From positions 1-12,472 of the forward strand of contig DASQTB010000102.1 in assembly GCA_035642095.1 (NCBI GenBank): a stretch of DNA of 12,472 nucleotides, given 5' to 3'. Below, one piece after another: positions 1 to 6,752 of the stretch. The notes beneath the pieces were generated by a model, which was given only the letters and a program-made list of their open reading frames with translations, ran no database searches and had not been told where the DNA came from. The stretch is from DASQTB01 sp035642095 (GTDB taxonomy: Bacteria > Actinomycetota > UBA4738 > CALAEC01). How positions within the stretch are numbered: the stretch's first letter is position 1; every line of letters begins with the position of its first letter. Both the position numbers and the translations under genes were made by a program.

Positions 1-9
1 GAGCTGGCT

Positions 10-36
10 CCGGTCGGGGGGGTCCCCCCCCGCCGG
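10..36. other. GC hairpin at window edge
   Basis: CCGG at 10-13 pairs with CCGG at 33-36, and after a bulged T the segment CGGGG from 15 pairs with the C-run ending at G32. The loop consists of the remaining G and C residues around T23. It could be the terminator of a gene upstream of the window, but no T-tract follows. A perfect palindrome, GGGCCGGCCC, lies just downstream at 42-51. Function is unknown. Confidence 0.3.
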
Positions 37-123
37 AACGAGGGCCGGCCCGGAGAACCTCGCGCCCCGCCGAGCCGAATGTGACATAGCGCGCCCGGGG
101 CACTCCTTGCCGCCGGTGAGCTG

Positions 124-175
124 GCCTCTTCGCCTGCGAGAGGCGTCCGGCACTCGGAACGCCGCGAGTCTCGGA
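124..175 (+). other. two adjacent hairpins in the leader of the copper cluster
   Basis: The first stem pairs GCCTCT (124-129) with AGAGGC (139-144), with a few inner pairs. The second pairs TCCGG (146-150) and ACTCG (152-156) with CGAGT (165-169) and TCGGA (171-175), with one G-T pair, one C-C mismatch and an 8-nt loop. Together they fill the region just upstream of the ribosome binding site at 184-191. If transcribed, they would form a structured 5' leader. They match no riboswitch I recognise and may be chance pairing in GC-rich DNA. Confidence 0.3.
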
Positions 176-183
176 CACCCCAC

Positions 184-191
184 GAAGGAGG
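184..191 (+). promoter_or_regulatory. ribosome binding site
   Basis: GAAGGAGG ends 7 nt before the ATG at 199. It is a near-perfect Shine-Dalgarno sequence and fixes that start. It contrasts with most other gene starts in the window, which have no such site. Confidence 0.75.
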
Positions 192-198
192 GGTTCGG

Positions 199-813
199 AT
201 GGCAGAGGTTTCTCCAACAGACCTTTCCCCCTCGATGCCAGATGCGGTCGAGGGGCGTTTCTCTGCGCTCTTGCGTTACTCGCTCTCCATCCTGTCGGCG
301 GGAGCGGGAGCGATCCACATCGCCGTCGTGCAGGCGCATTACGAGGAGTACTGGGCCTTCGGCGTGTTCTTCGCCGTGGCGGCGTGGTTGCAGATCGTGT
401 GGGCCATCGTGATCGTGGCCAGGCTCAGCCGGCCGGTGGCGCTCGCCGGGGTGGCCATCAACGCGATCCTCGTGGCGGTGTGGGTGGTCAGTCGGACGGT
501 CGGCGTTCCCGTGGGACCGGAGCCCGGGTCCCCCGAGGCGGCCGAGTTCGTGGATGTGGCGGCCACCAGCTTCGAGGTGCTCCTGGTCGTGGGGAGCCTG
601 GCGCTGCTATCGCGGGGCGTCGTGAGGCGGGCCATGGGGCGGGCAGCGCTGGTCTCCTCGACGGTGCTGATCGGGCTGGCCGTGATGGTGCTGACCACGG
701 CGGCCGTCATCTCCTTCACACCCGAGCACGAAGAGCCCGAACCCGGCCATGAGGAAGAGGAACAGACCAGCGAGCAGGAGGAGGGCGATGCCCTGGTCTT
801 TCCGGGTGGATAG
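199..813 (+). CDS. multi-pass membrane protein with His/Glu-rich tail, first gene of copper cluster
   Basis: The 204-residue product has about five predicted membrane segments (roughly residues 26-44, 52-74, 79-98, 119-138 and 149-172). The first two flank a short stretch holding His40, His47, Glu49 and Glu50. A conserved-looking extramembrane loop, SRTVGVPVGPEPG, lies near 98-110. The C-terminal tail from about 175 is very acidic and carries His177 and His184 among glutamates, a composition suited to weak metal binding. No enzyme motif is visible. It resembles hypothetical membrane proteins I associate with actinobacterial CopC/CopD neighbourhoods, but I cannot name a family. A strong ribosome binding site precedes the ATG. 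The next gene starts within 13 nt of the stop and encodes another small membrane protein, followed by copper genes. A role in copper or metal homeostasis at the membrane is inferred from context only. Confidence 0.8.
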   Translation: MAEVSPTDLSPSMPDAVEGRFSALLRYSLSILSAGAGAIHIAVVQAHYEEYWAFGVFFAVAAWLQIVWAIVIVARLSRPVALAGVAINAILVAVWVVSRTVGVPVGPEPGSPEAAEFVDVAATSFEVLLVVGSLALLSRGVVRRAMGRAALVSSTVLIGLAVMVLTTAAVISFTPEHEEPEPGHEEEEQTSEQEEGDALVFPGG

Positions 814-816
814 AAT
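811..816 (+). promoter_or_regulatory. possible -10 box for near-leaderless transcript
   Basis: TAGAAT overlaps the TAG stop of the preceding gene and lies 9 nt before the ATG at 826. No Shine-Dalgarno sequence is seen before either GTG 820 or ATG 826. Because the box shares its first three bases with a stop codon, it carries less weight than the other boxes of this type in the window. Confidence 0.35.
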
Positions 817-825
817 CCGGTGACG

Positions 826-1413
826 ATGGCTCTGTCCGTCAGGACGAGGCTGTGGCTCGGCGGTCTGGCCGCCGGAGGTGTTGCGGCCGCCCACGTCCTG
901 GCATTCATCGTCGCTGCGCCCGATCCGGTCCGGCGGGGCCGGCTCCTGGAAGAGACCGGCCATGCCGCGTGGCCCCTGGTCGTGTCCGTCGCCCTGGCGG
1001 CGCTGGTCGTGGCGCTGGCCCGATTCTCGGTGGGGCGCATCGACCGGAGCGATCGACCGCCTGGAGGCGCACTATGGCGCCTCACGGCCGGCCGGTTGAT
1101 GGCGCTCCAGACCCTCGGGTTCTTTGGCCTCGAGGCCGTGGAGCGTTTGGTCTCCGGGCACGGGCTCGGCGGATTCCTGGGCGAGCCGGTCGTCCTCATC
1201 GGTGTTGCCCTCCAGGTCCTGGTGGCTCTGGTCGCGGCCGCGCTCCTGGTCCTCCTGGCTCGTCTGGTTGACTGCCTGACCGATCTCCTTCGCGCTCTTC
1301 CTCGCGCCCCCCGGGCCCTGGCCCGCCCCGGAGCGTGGGACGGCATCCTCCCTCGGCCGCGGCTCGTCGCGGGTCCGGCGAACCCCCGCGGACCTCCTCG
1401 GCGAATCTCCTAG
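826..1413 (+). CDS. small membrane protein, copper-cluster associated, unknown function
   Basis: The 195-residue product has about four hydrophobic segments (near 10-30, 48-66, 88-103 and 121-145). A proline- and arginine-rich basic tail runs from about 155 to the end and is probably cytoplasmic. Candidate metal ligands are His23, His46 and His111, but no motif is recognisable. The GTG at 820 in the same frame would add two residues. I prefer the ATG at 826 because it sits 9 nt after a TAGAAT box and neither start has a Shine-Dalgarno sequence. The gene follows the previous membrane protein almost without gap and is separated from the CopC-CopD fusion gene by 67 bp, so it is likely part of the same functional cluster. 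I do not recognise the family; a helper role in copper handling is a guess from position. Confidence 0.72.
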   Translation: MALSVRTRLWLGGLAAGGVAAAHVLAFIVAAPDPVRRGRLLEETGHAAWPLVVSVALAALVVALARFSVGRIDRSDRPPGGALWRLTAGRLMALQTLGFFGLEAVERLVSGHGLGGFLGEPVVLIGVALQVLVALVAAALLVLLARLVDCLTDLLRALPRAPRALARPGAWDGILPRPRLVAGPANPRGPPRRIS

Positions 1414-1465
1414 GGCTTCACACATCACCCCGGGCCATCCGGACCCAGGGCTGATTCGTCCACCG

Positions 1466-1474
1466 AAGGAGGGG
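1466..1474 (+). promoter_or_regulatory. ribosome binding site deciding a GTG start
   Basis: AAGGAGGGG ends 6 nt before the GTG at 1481. This strong site, with the signal peptide that follows, supports the GTG as start of the CopC-CopD fusion gene. Confidence 0.75.
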
Positions 1475-1480
1475 AGCCAC

Positions 1481-3271
1481 GTGGATCACGGCTCACGCCG
1501 GGTCTTCCGCCCGCGATCCTGGGTCGTCGTCCTGTCGCTGACGACGGCATCGGTCGCCGCCGCCGCCCTGCCGGCATCCGGGCACGCCATCGTGAAGGCG
1601 ACCGAGCCGGCGATCGACGAGGTGGTGGAGACCCCGCCCCAGCGGGTGTTGATGGAGTTCAACGAGCCCGTGGAGATCTCGTTCGGGGCCATCCGGGTAT
1701 TCGATACCCACGGCCGGCGAGTCGACGAAGGGGAAGCCGAGTACATCGAGGGCAGCTCGGACCAGGTCCAGGTCCCGGTGGAGGCCAACCTGGCGGACGG
1801 CACCTACACGGTGGCCTGGCGGATCGTCTCCGCCGACGGCCACCCGATCGGCGAGGCCTACGTGTTCCACGTGGGGACCCCGGGCGAGAACCCGCGGGGG
1901 ATCGTCGACCAGGTCCTGTCGGGTGAAGGAGGCGCCGGACCGCTCGAGGCCGGGCTGGCCGCGGTGGGCCGGTGGTTCGCCCTGGCCTCGCTCCTGCTCC
2001 TCGGCGGGGCGGCGCTGTTCCTGATCCTGGTGTGGGGCCGGGTGATGGCCCCCACCGAGGTGGAGGATGCCTTCGCCAGGGGCTGGGCCCGGCTGGTTCG
2101 CCTGGCCTGGGTGATCGCGGTGATCTCCACGATCGCCCTGTACGTGCTTCAGGGCGCCCTGGCGGCGGACCTGCCCCTGGTCCAGGCCATGTCGCCCGAC
2201 GTGCTGAGCGAGGTGGCCACGACCCGGTTCGGCATCGTGTTCCTGATCCGGCTCGGACTCCTGGCCGCCGCCGCGGCGATGTGGCCCTCGGTCCGGCGGG
2301 CGCTGGAACCCAGGAGGAGCGTCGGCGCCGCCGCCGCGGTGGTGCGACCGGCTCCGGGCCTGGTGGTGTCGGGGAGCGTCCTGGTGGTGGCCTTGCTGGC
2401 CACGCCGGGGATCGCTGGCCATGCCGGAACCACCGAACCGATCGCCCTCAACGTGGCCGCCGACGTGCTGCACATGGTGGCCGCGGCGATGTGGATGGGG
2501 GGGCTCCTCCTGCTGTTCTGGGGTGCCTTCCCGGCCACCCGGGGCCTGGGGGAGCCCGAGCGGGTCGCGACCCTGGCGCCGGTGGTGGCCAGGTTCTCGG
2601 ACCTGGCCGTCGTTGCGGTCGGTGCCCTGGTGGTGAGCGGGGTGTTCCGGGGATGGGCCGAGGTTCGGGCCCTGACGGCGCTGACCGGGACGACGTACGG
2701 CGTGGTCCTGCTCCTGAAACTCGCCGCGTTCCTCCCGATCCTGGTGATGGGAGCAATCAACAACCGGTGGCTGAAGCCCCGGATCGTCCGGGGCATCCGC
2801 GAGGGAGACCCGGCCAAGGCGCACGTACCGCTTCGAACGCTCCGCCGTCTGGTCGGGATCGAGGTGGCCCTCGGCGCCCTGGTGATCGCCGTCACCGCCC
2901 TGTTGGTGAACCTGCCCCCGGCCCGGGTCGAGGCGGGGGTGGAGGGACCGTTCCGGACCGAGGTAGCGCTGGGTCATCACCACCTCAACGTGATGGTGGA
3001 CCCGAACCAGGTCGGCGAGAACCGGATCCATCTGATGGCCGAAACGGAGTCGCAGGAACCGGCTCATTTCGAGGAGGTGCGAGTGCTCTTCCGGATGCCG
3101 GAGGAGGGCATCGGCCCCGTCCCCGGGAAGGCGGAGGAGATGGCTCCGGGCGAGTACGTGGTCCATGGGCATCAGCTGTCCGTCCCCGGGGAGTGGATGC
3201 TTGAGATCGTCGCCCGCAGCGGTGAGTTCGAAGAGGAACGGGCGAAGGTCAACGTGACCGTGAATCCATAA
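1481..3271 (+). CDS. CopC-CopD copper protein with C-terminal YtkA/FixH-like domain
   Basis: This 596-residue fusion joins a periplasmic copper-binding domain to a copper-transport membrane domain. A signal peptide ends at Gly34, so His35 becomes the mature N-terminus. This is the first ligand of the CopC Cu(II) site, and the other two CopC ligands are seen as Asp119 and His121 in SADGHP. The CopC beta-sandwich covers about 35-135. The CopD part follows with about eight membrane segments between roughly 160 and 478. It includes His314 in GHAGT and His331 in the segment containing AAAMWMGGL, both typical of CopD. The last domain, about 480-596, is an extracytoplasmic beta-rich YtkA/FixH-like module containing the triple histidine His499-His501. 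CopCD proteins are thought to bind periplasmic copper and move it across the membrane, either for copper enzymes or for resistance; the sequence does not say which. The start is a GTG with a strong ribosome binding site. The ycnI gene follows directly. Confidence 0.93.
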   Translation: MDHGSRRVFRPRSWVVVLSLTTASVAAAALPASGHAIVKATEPAIDEVVETPPQRVLMEFNEPVEISFGAIRVFDTHGRRVDEGEAEYIEGSSDQVQVPVEANLADGTYTVAWRIVSADGHPIGEAYVFHVGTPGENPRGIVDQVLSGEGGAGPLEAGLAAVGRWFALASLLLLGGAALFLILVWGRVMAPTEVEDAFARGWARLVRLAWVIAVISTIALYVLQGALAADLPLVQAMSPDVLSEVATTRFGIVFLIRLGLLAAAAAMWPSVRRALEPRRSVGAAAAVVRPAPGLVVSGSVLVVALLATPGIAGHAGTTEPIALNVAADVLHMVAAAMWMGGLLLLFWGAFPATRGLGEPERVATLAPVVARFSDLAVVAVGALVVSGVFRGWAEVRALTALTGTTYGVVLLLKLAAFLPILVMGAINNRWLKPRIVRGIREGDPAKAHVPLRTLRRLVGIEVALGALVIAVTALLVNLPPARVEAGVEGPFRTEVALGHHHLNVMVDPNQVGENRIHLMAETESQEPAHFEEVRVLFRMPEEGIGPVPGKAEEMAPGEYVVHGHQLSVPGEWMLEIVARSGEFEEERAKVNVTVNP

Positions 3272-3272
3272 A

Positions 3273-3277
3273 AGGAG
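3273..3277 (+). promoter_or_regulatory. ribosome binding site deciding the ycnI start
   Basis: AGGAG lies immediately after the preceding stop codon. It is 8 nt before the ATG at 3286 but only 2 nt before the in-frame GTG at 3280, so the ATG is the better start. Confidence 0.7.
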
Positions 3278-3285
3278 TCGTGAAT

Positions 3286-3969
3286 ATGCGAAAGCTGTTG
3301 ATGCTGGGCGTGACGACGGCCCTGGCTGTCGTCTCCGCCGGCCCCGCACTTGCGCACGTGACCGTCCAACCAACCGAGGCGGTGGTCGGGTCGTTCGCCA
3401 AGCTCCTGGTCAGGGTGCCCACGGAGCGGGACAACGCGTCCACGACGAAGATCGAGGTCGAGTTCCCGCCCCTGGCCTTCGTCTCTTTCCAGGACGTCGA
3501 GGGATGGGAGCGGACGGTGGAGATGCGAACCCTCGACGAGCCGATCGAGGCCTTCGGGGAGGAGCTGACCGAGGTGGTGGGAACCGTCACCTGGGAGGGC
3601 GGAGAGATCCAACCCCAGGAGTTCCAGGAGTTCGGGTTCAGCGCTGCCCTTCCGGAGGAGCCGACCACCCTGGAGTTCCCGGCGATCCAGACCTACTCGT
3701 CCGGAGAAGTCGTCCGGTGGATCGGCCCGCCGGACTCCGAGGAGCCGGCCGCCCTGGTGGAAACGGTCGACCTCGGCGCCGAGGAGGACCAGGGGGAGCT
3801 CGCGGTGCTGGCCGAGCTGGCCGCCGGCTCGCACGAGGACGAGGAGGCGGCGGCGGCATCCGGGGATGAGGACGGAGGCTCCTCGACCCTGGCGCTGATC
3901 CTCGGCGCCGTCGGGGCGGCCCTGGGACTGATCGCGCTCCTGGTCTCGCTGGCTCGCCGGCGAGCCTAG
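3286..3969 (+). CDS. YcnI-family (DUF1775) copper-binding protein
   Basis: The 227-residue product is a membrane-anchored extracytoplasmic protein of the YcnI/DUF1775 family, known copper-binding partners of CopC and CopD. A signal peptide ends in ALA, leaving His24 at the mature N-terminus in AHVTVQP. In Bacillus subtilis YcnI the equivalent N-terminal histidine forms a mono-histidine brace, helped by a glutamate and a tryptophan. The likely equivalents here are Glu57 in KIEVEFP and Trp145 in VVRWIGPP. After the domain comes an acidic linker (about 175-198) with the string HEDEE, then one membrane helix near 202-222 and a short RRR stop-transfer end. The start is 14 nt after the CopC-CopD stop with its ribosome binding site in the gap, so the two are almost certainly co-transcribed and probably work together. 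A strong hairpin follows the stop codon. The GTG at 3280 is a less likely start. Confidence 0.93.
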   Translation: MRKLLMLGVTTALAVVSAGPALAHVTVQPTEAVVGSFAKLLVRVPTERDNASTTKIEVEFPPLAFVSFQDVEGWERTVEMRTLDEPIEAFGEELTEVVGTVTWEGGEIQPQEFQEFGFSAALPEEPTTLEFPAIQTYSSGEVVRWIGPPDSEEPAALVETVDLGAEEDQGELAVLAELAAGSHEDEEAAAASGDEDGGSSTLALILGAVGAALGLIALLVSLARRRA

Positions 3970-3983
3970 GTCTGACCCAGCGA

Positions 3984-4017
3984 GGACGGCCCTCCGGCTC
4001 CGCCCGGAGGGCCGTCC
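3984..4017 (+). terminator. strong hairpin ending the copper cluster
   Basis: GGACGGCCCTCCGG (3984-3997) pairs perfectly with CCGGAGGGCCGTCC (4004-4017) around the 6-nt loop CTCCGC. It starts 14 nt after the ycnI stop codon. No T-tract follows, so it fits the U-less terminator hairpins proposed for high-GC actinobacteria rather than the classical type. The next -10-like box begins 2 nt downstream, so the hairpin appears to insulate two transcription units. Confidence 0.7.
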
Positions 4018-4018
4018 G

Positions 4019-4024
4019 TACAAT
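4019..4024 (+). promoter_or_regulatory. -10 box of leaderless promoter, DUF1385 gene
   Basis: TACAAT is followed by 7 nt and then the ATG at 4032, the spacing expected if transcription starts at the start codon. There is no Shine-Dalgarno sequence. No clear -35 element is seen; its position would fall inside the terminator hairpin. Confidence 0.6.
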
Positions 4025-4031
4025 GGGCCGC

Positions 4032-4955
4032 ATGGCCAGGGAGCACTACTATGGCGGCCAGGCCGTCCTCGAAGGCGTGATGATGCGGGGTCGGGACCAC
4101 TGGGCCGTGGCGGTCCGCCGGCCACAGGGCGACCTGCACATCGAGGGCCACGGCATCGATTCGATCGCCAAGCGGTACCGGGTCCTCCGGTGGCCGGGCC
4201 TCCGCGGTGTGATCGCCCTGGGTCAGGCGCTGTCGATCGGCATCAAGGCCCTGACGATCTCGGCGAATCAGTCGGCCGAGGAGGAGGAGAAGCTCACCCC
4301 CCGCCAGATGGCCTTCTCCATGACGATCGCCCTGGTGATCTTCGTCGGGGTGTTCATCGTCCTGCCGGCGGTGGTGTCCAACTTCGCTCGAGATCAGGTC
4401 GGCTCGGGGATCCTCCTCAACGTGGCCGAAGGGATCTTCCGGGTCCTTCTCTTCCTGGCCTACCTGTGGCTGATCGGACGGATGAAGGAGATCCATCGCG
4501 TGTTCGAGTACCACGGCGCCGAGCACAAGACGATCGCGGCGTACGAGCACGACGACGAGCTGGAGCCGTCGTCCGTGGATCGGTACTCGACGCTGCATGT
4601 CCGATGCGGCACGAATTTCCTGATCATCGTGATGATCCTCACGGTGTTCGTGTTCGCGTTCTTCGGGACGCCGTCCCTGCCCTGGCGGATCGGCTCGAGG
4701 GTCCTGGCCATCCCGATCATCGCCGGCCTGGCCTTCGAGGCGCTTCGGTTGGGTGCCCGGTTCCACCGGTCCGCGATCATGCGGGCCCTGATGGCCCCCG
4801 GGCTGTGGCTCCAGAAGATCACCACCAAACCACCCTCCGTGGACCAGATCGAGGTGGCCATCGCCTCGTTCCGGAAGGTCCGGACCATGGAGGGCGCCGA
4901 GGCGGACGGAGCTCCGGCCGAGTCTCCGGCCCCGCCGGTTCCCGAACCGGACTAG
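4032..4955 (+). CDS. DUF1385 (YqhQ-like) integral membrane protein
   Basis: The 307-residue product matches the DUF1385 family, represented by Bacillus subtilis YqhQ. Family signatures are all present: GGQAVLEGVMMRG (8-20), EYHGAEHKTI starting at 159, and RCGTNF (191-196). His161, Glu164, His165 and Cys192 look like metal or active-site ligands. About four membrane segments lie between roughly 92 and 240. The biochemical function of the family is not established. The gene often neighbours prfA in Gram-positive genomes, as here, with prfA starting 33 nt after the stop. I chose the ATG at 4032 because it follows TACAAT with leaderless spacing. The ATG at 4023 would overlap that box and add three residues. 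The C-terminus is a low-complexity proline/glutamate/alanine tail. Confidence 0.93.
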   Translation: MAREHYYGGQAVLEGVMMRGRDHWAVAVRRPQGDLHIEGHGIDSIAKRYRVLRWPGLRGVIALGQALSIGIKALTISANQSAEEEEKLTPRQMAFSMTIALVIFVGVFIVLPAVVSNFARDQVGSGILLNVAEGIFRVLLFLAYLWLIGRMKEIHRVFEYHGAEHKTIAAYEHDDELEPSSVDRYSTLHVRCGTNFLIIVMILTVFVFAFFGTPSLPWRIGSRVLAIPIIAGLAFEALRLGARFHRSAIMRALMAPGLWLQKITTKPPSVDQIEVAIASFRKVRTMEGAEADGAPAESPAPPVPEPD

Positions 4956-4973
4956 CCGGACCGCCTCACCCTC

Positions 4974-4979
4974 GATAAT
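4974..4979 (+). promoter_or_regulatory. -10-like box before prfA
   Basis: GATAAT lies 9 nt upstream of the prfA ATG at 4989, and no Shine-Dalgarno sequence is present in the 33-nt gap. It would give a transcript with at most a few leader bases. Confidence 0.45.
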
Positions 4980-4988
4980 GGCCCCGGC

Positions 4989-6062
4989 ATGCGTGAGCGC
5001 CTCGAAGAGATCGAGCGGTCGTATCAGGAGCTGACCCGGGAGCTATCCAGCCCCGAGGTGGCCTCCGACCCGTCGCGCCTGCGCGAGCTGGGCAAGCGGC
5101 ATCGAGAGCTGGAGGAGATCGTCTCCACCAACCGCGAGTACCGGAAAGCGCTGGCGGACGCGGAGGACGCCCGATCCCTGGCTCGCGACGAGGGGGACCC
5201 GGAGAGCCAGGCCTTCTACCGGCAGGAGGCCCAGGAGGCGGCGGAGACGGCGAGGAAGCTAGAGGAACGGCTGGAGATCCTGCTGCTTCCCAAGGATCCG
5301 AACGACGACAAGGACGTGATCATGGAGATCCGGGCCGGGGCCGGGGGGCAGGAGGCGGCCCTGTTCGCCGGGGACCTATTCGACATGTACCGGCGGTATG
5401 CGGAGCGACGCCGGTGGAAGACCGACGTGCTGTCCTCCAGCCCGTCCGACGTTGGGGGGTTCAAGGACGTGGCCCTGGAGGTCCGGGGGGACCGGGCCTA
5501 CTCCCGGCTGAAGCACGAGGCCGGCGTCCATCGCGTTCAGCGGATCCCCGAGACCGAGTCGGGAGGCCGGATCCACACCTCGACGGCCACCGTGGCCGTG
5601 CTCCCCGAGGCCGAGGACGTTGACGTGCAGATCCGGCCGGAGGACATCGACATCGACGTGTTTCGGTCGAGCGGGCCCGGCGGGCAGTCGGTGAACACCA
5701 CGGACTCCGCGGTCCGGCTGACCCACAAGCCCACCGGAATCGTGATCAGCGTCCAGGAGGAGCGGTCCCAGCTCCAGAACCGAGAGAAGGCGATGCGCTA
5801 CCTCCGGGCTCGCCTGCTGAAGCTGGAGCAGGACCGCCAGCACGCGGAGGAGGCCGAGGCCCGGCGGGCTCAGGTCGGCACGGGGGAACGAGCGGAGAAG
5901 ATCCGGACCTACAACTTTCCCCAGAGCAGGGTGACGGACCACCGGATCGGCCTGACCTCCCACAATCTGAACGGCATCCTCCGGGAGGGCGATCTGGACG
6001 AGTTCATCGAGGCTCTGACCGCGGAGGAGCGATCCCGGCAGCTCGGCCGGGAGCAGGGATGA
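4989..6062 (+). CDS. prfA: peptide chain release factor 1
   Basis: RF1 recognises UAA and UAG stop codons in the ribosomal A site and triggers release of the finished peptide. The 357-residue length is normal for the family. The stop-codon reading tripeptide is Pro187-Glu188-Thr189 in QRIPETESGGRIHTS, a PXT motif of the RF1 type rather than the SPF of RF2. The catalytic GGQ is Gly231-Gly232-Gln233 in SGPGGQSVN. The N-terminal 100 residues are the usual charged helical domain. Gln233 is the expected methylation target of the PrmC encoded two genes downstream. The ATG start yields the expected N-terminus. The start is preceded by a GATAAT box rather than a ribosome binding site. Confidence 0.97.
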   Translation: MRERLEEIERSYQELTRELSSPEVASDPSRLRELGKRHRELEEIVSTNREYRKALADAEDARSLARDEGDPESQAFYRQEAQEAAETARKLEERLEILLLPKDPNDDKDVIMEIRAGAGGQEAALFAGDLFDMYRRYAERRRWKTDVLSSSPSDVGGFKDVALEVRGDRAYSRLKHEAGVHRVQRIPETESGGRIHTSTATVAVLPEAEDVDVQIRPEDIDIDVFRSSGPGGQSVNTTDSAVRLTHKPTGIVISVQEERSQLQNREKAMRYLRARLLKLEQDRQHAEEAEARRAQVGTGERAEKIRTYNFPQSRVTDHRIGLTSHNLNGILREGDLDEFIEALTAEERSRQLGREQG

Positions 6063-6092
6063 CCCCCGGTGGCGGCCGGCGAGCAGTGGGAC

Positions 6093-6098
6093 TAGGCT
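6093..6098 (+). promoter_or_regulatory. -10-like box before lipoprotein gene
   Basis: TAGGCT lies 9 nt before the ATG at 6108, in a 45-nt gap after prfA that lacks any Shine-Dalgarno sequence. It fits the series of TANNNT boxes close to start codons in this window. Confidence 0.4.
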
Positions 6099-6107
6099 TC
6101 CCCCCCG

Positions 6108-6752
6108 ATGCGCCCAGCCGTGCCCGGCCCGGCCGCTCGCGCCCTGCTGCTGTGCCTCCTGCTTCTTCCGGCGGCGGGATGCGTCGAGAAGGCCCAAGGT
6201 GAGCCGAGCCCGGAGCCGCGGGCGTATGCCGCCGCTGACCTGGCCGACATCGTCCTCCGCGACGACGAGCGACCCGACGGCACGGAGCCACGTCCCGACC
6301 GGTCCGGGTTTCTCGATGCGGAGCGATTCTGGCCGTCCTCCTGCTGCCTGGGCATCCAGGAGAGCTTCGAACGGGCCGGCTTCCGGGTGGCGCACCTCAA
6401 GGTGTTCGAACGTCCCGGTCACTCGGCGGATCCGATCGACACCCGGCCCGGCTGGGAGGTGGCCGTATCCAGCGCGGTGCTGTTCCTGGACGAGGACGGG
6501 GCGCACGAGGCGCTGGACACGTGGGTGGACTACTACCGGGCCCCGGGGGTCGATCCGGTGAATGTGGGGAACCTGGGCGACGAGGCGGTCGAGCTGGTGG
6601 GTAGCCCGGCCTCCCCGGCGGAGCGCGTCTACCTGTTCGTGTGGCGCCGCGATCGTCTCCTGCTTTCGCTCCGGGCATCCACCGGCTACGGAACCGTCTC
6701 CGCCCCGGCGGTCCGCCGGCTGGTCGACCGGATGGATGACCGGGCCTCGTGA
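6108..6752 (+). CDS. putative lipoprotein of unknown function
   Basis: The 214-residue product starts with a hydrophobic signal ending in LPAAGC, a lipobox-like site that would lipidate Cys25 and anchor the protein outside the membrane. The remainder looks like a soluble alpha/beta domain. Visible landmarks are Cys79-Cys80 in SSCCLGI, a predicted strand around VAVSSAVLFLDEDGAHEAL, and VGNLGDEAVEL, reminiscent of small extracytoplasmic domains found in actinobacterial lipoproteins. I do not recognise a family and propose no function. It sits between prfA and prmC, usually direct neighbours. Its TGA overlaps the GTG of prmC by three of four bases (GTGA at 6749-6752), suggesting translational coupling. 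Codon use looks like that of its neighbours, so recent transfer is not indicated. Confidence 0.82.
   Translation: MRPAVPGPAARALLLCLLLLPAAGCVEKAQGEPSPEPRAYAAADLADIVLRDDERPDGTEPRPDRSGFLDAERFWPSSCCLGIQESFERAGFRVAHLKVFERPGHSADPIDTRPGWEVAVSSAVLFLDEDGAHEALDTWVDYYRAPGVDPVNVGNLGDEAVELVGSPASPAERVYLFVWRRDRLLLSLRASTGYGTVSAPAVRRLVDRMDDRAS

Noticed and set aside
79..95. Possible -10/-35 elements around TGACATAGC upstream of the first gene
   Set aside because: No convincing hexamer pair or spacing could be aligned, and the distance to the ATG does not match the other promoters in the window.
1493..3373. Very long open frame on the minus strand opposite the copCD gene
   Set aside because: Its translation is low-complexity, rich in Arg, Gly, His and Gln, with no motif, while the plus strand encodes a clear CopC-CopD protein. 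Long antisense frames are expected in GC-rich coding DNA.
4935..4950. CCGGTTC/GAACCGG inverted repeat at the end of the DUF1385 gene as a terminator
   Set aside because: The loop is only 2 nt, the repeat is inside the coding sequence, and no T-tract follows; it is probably chance.
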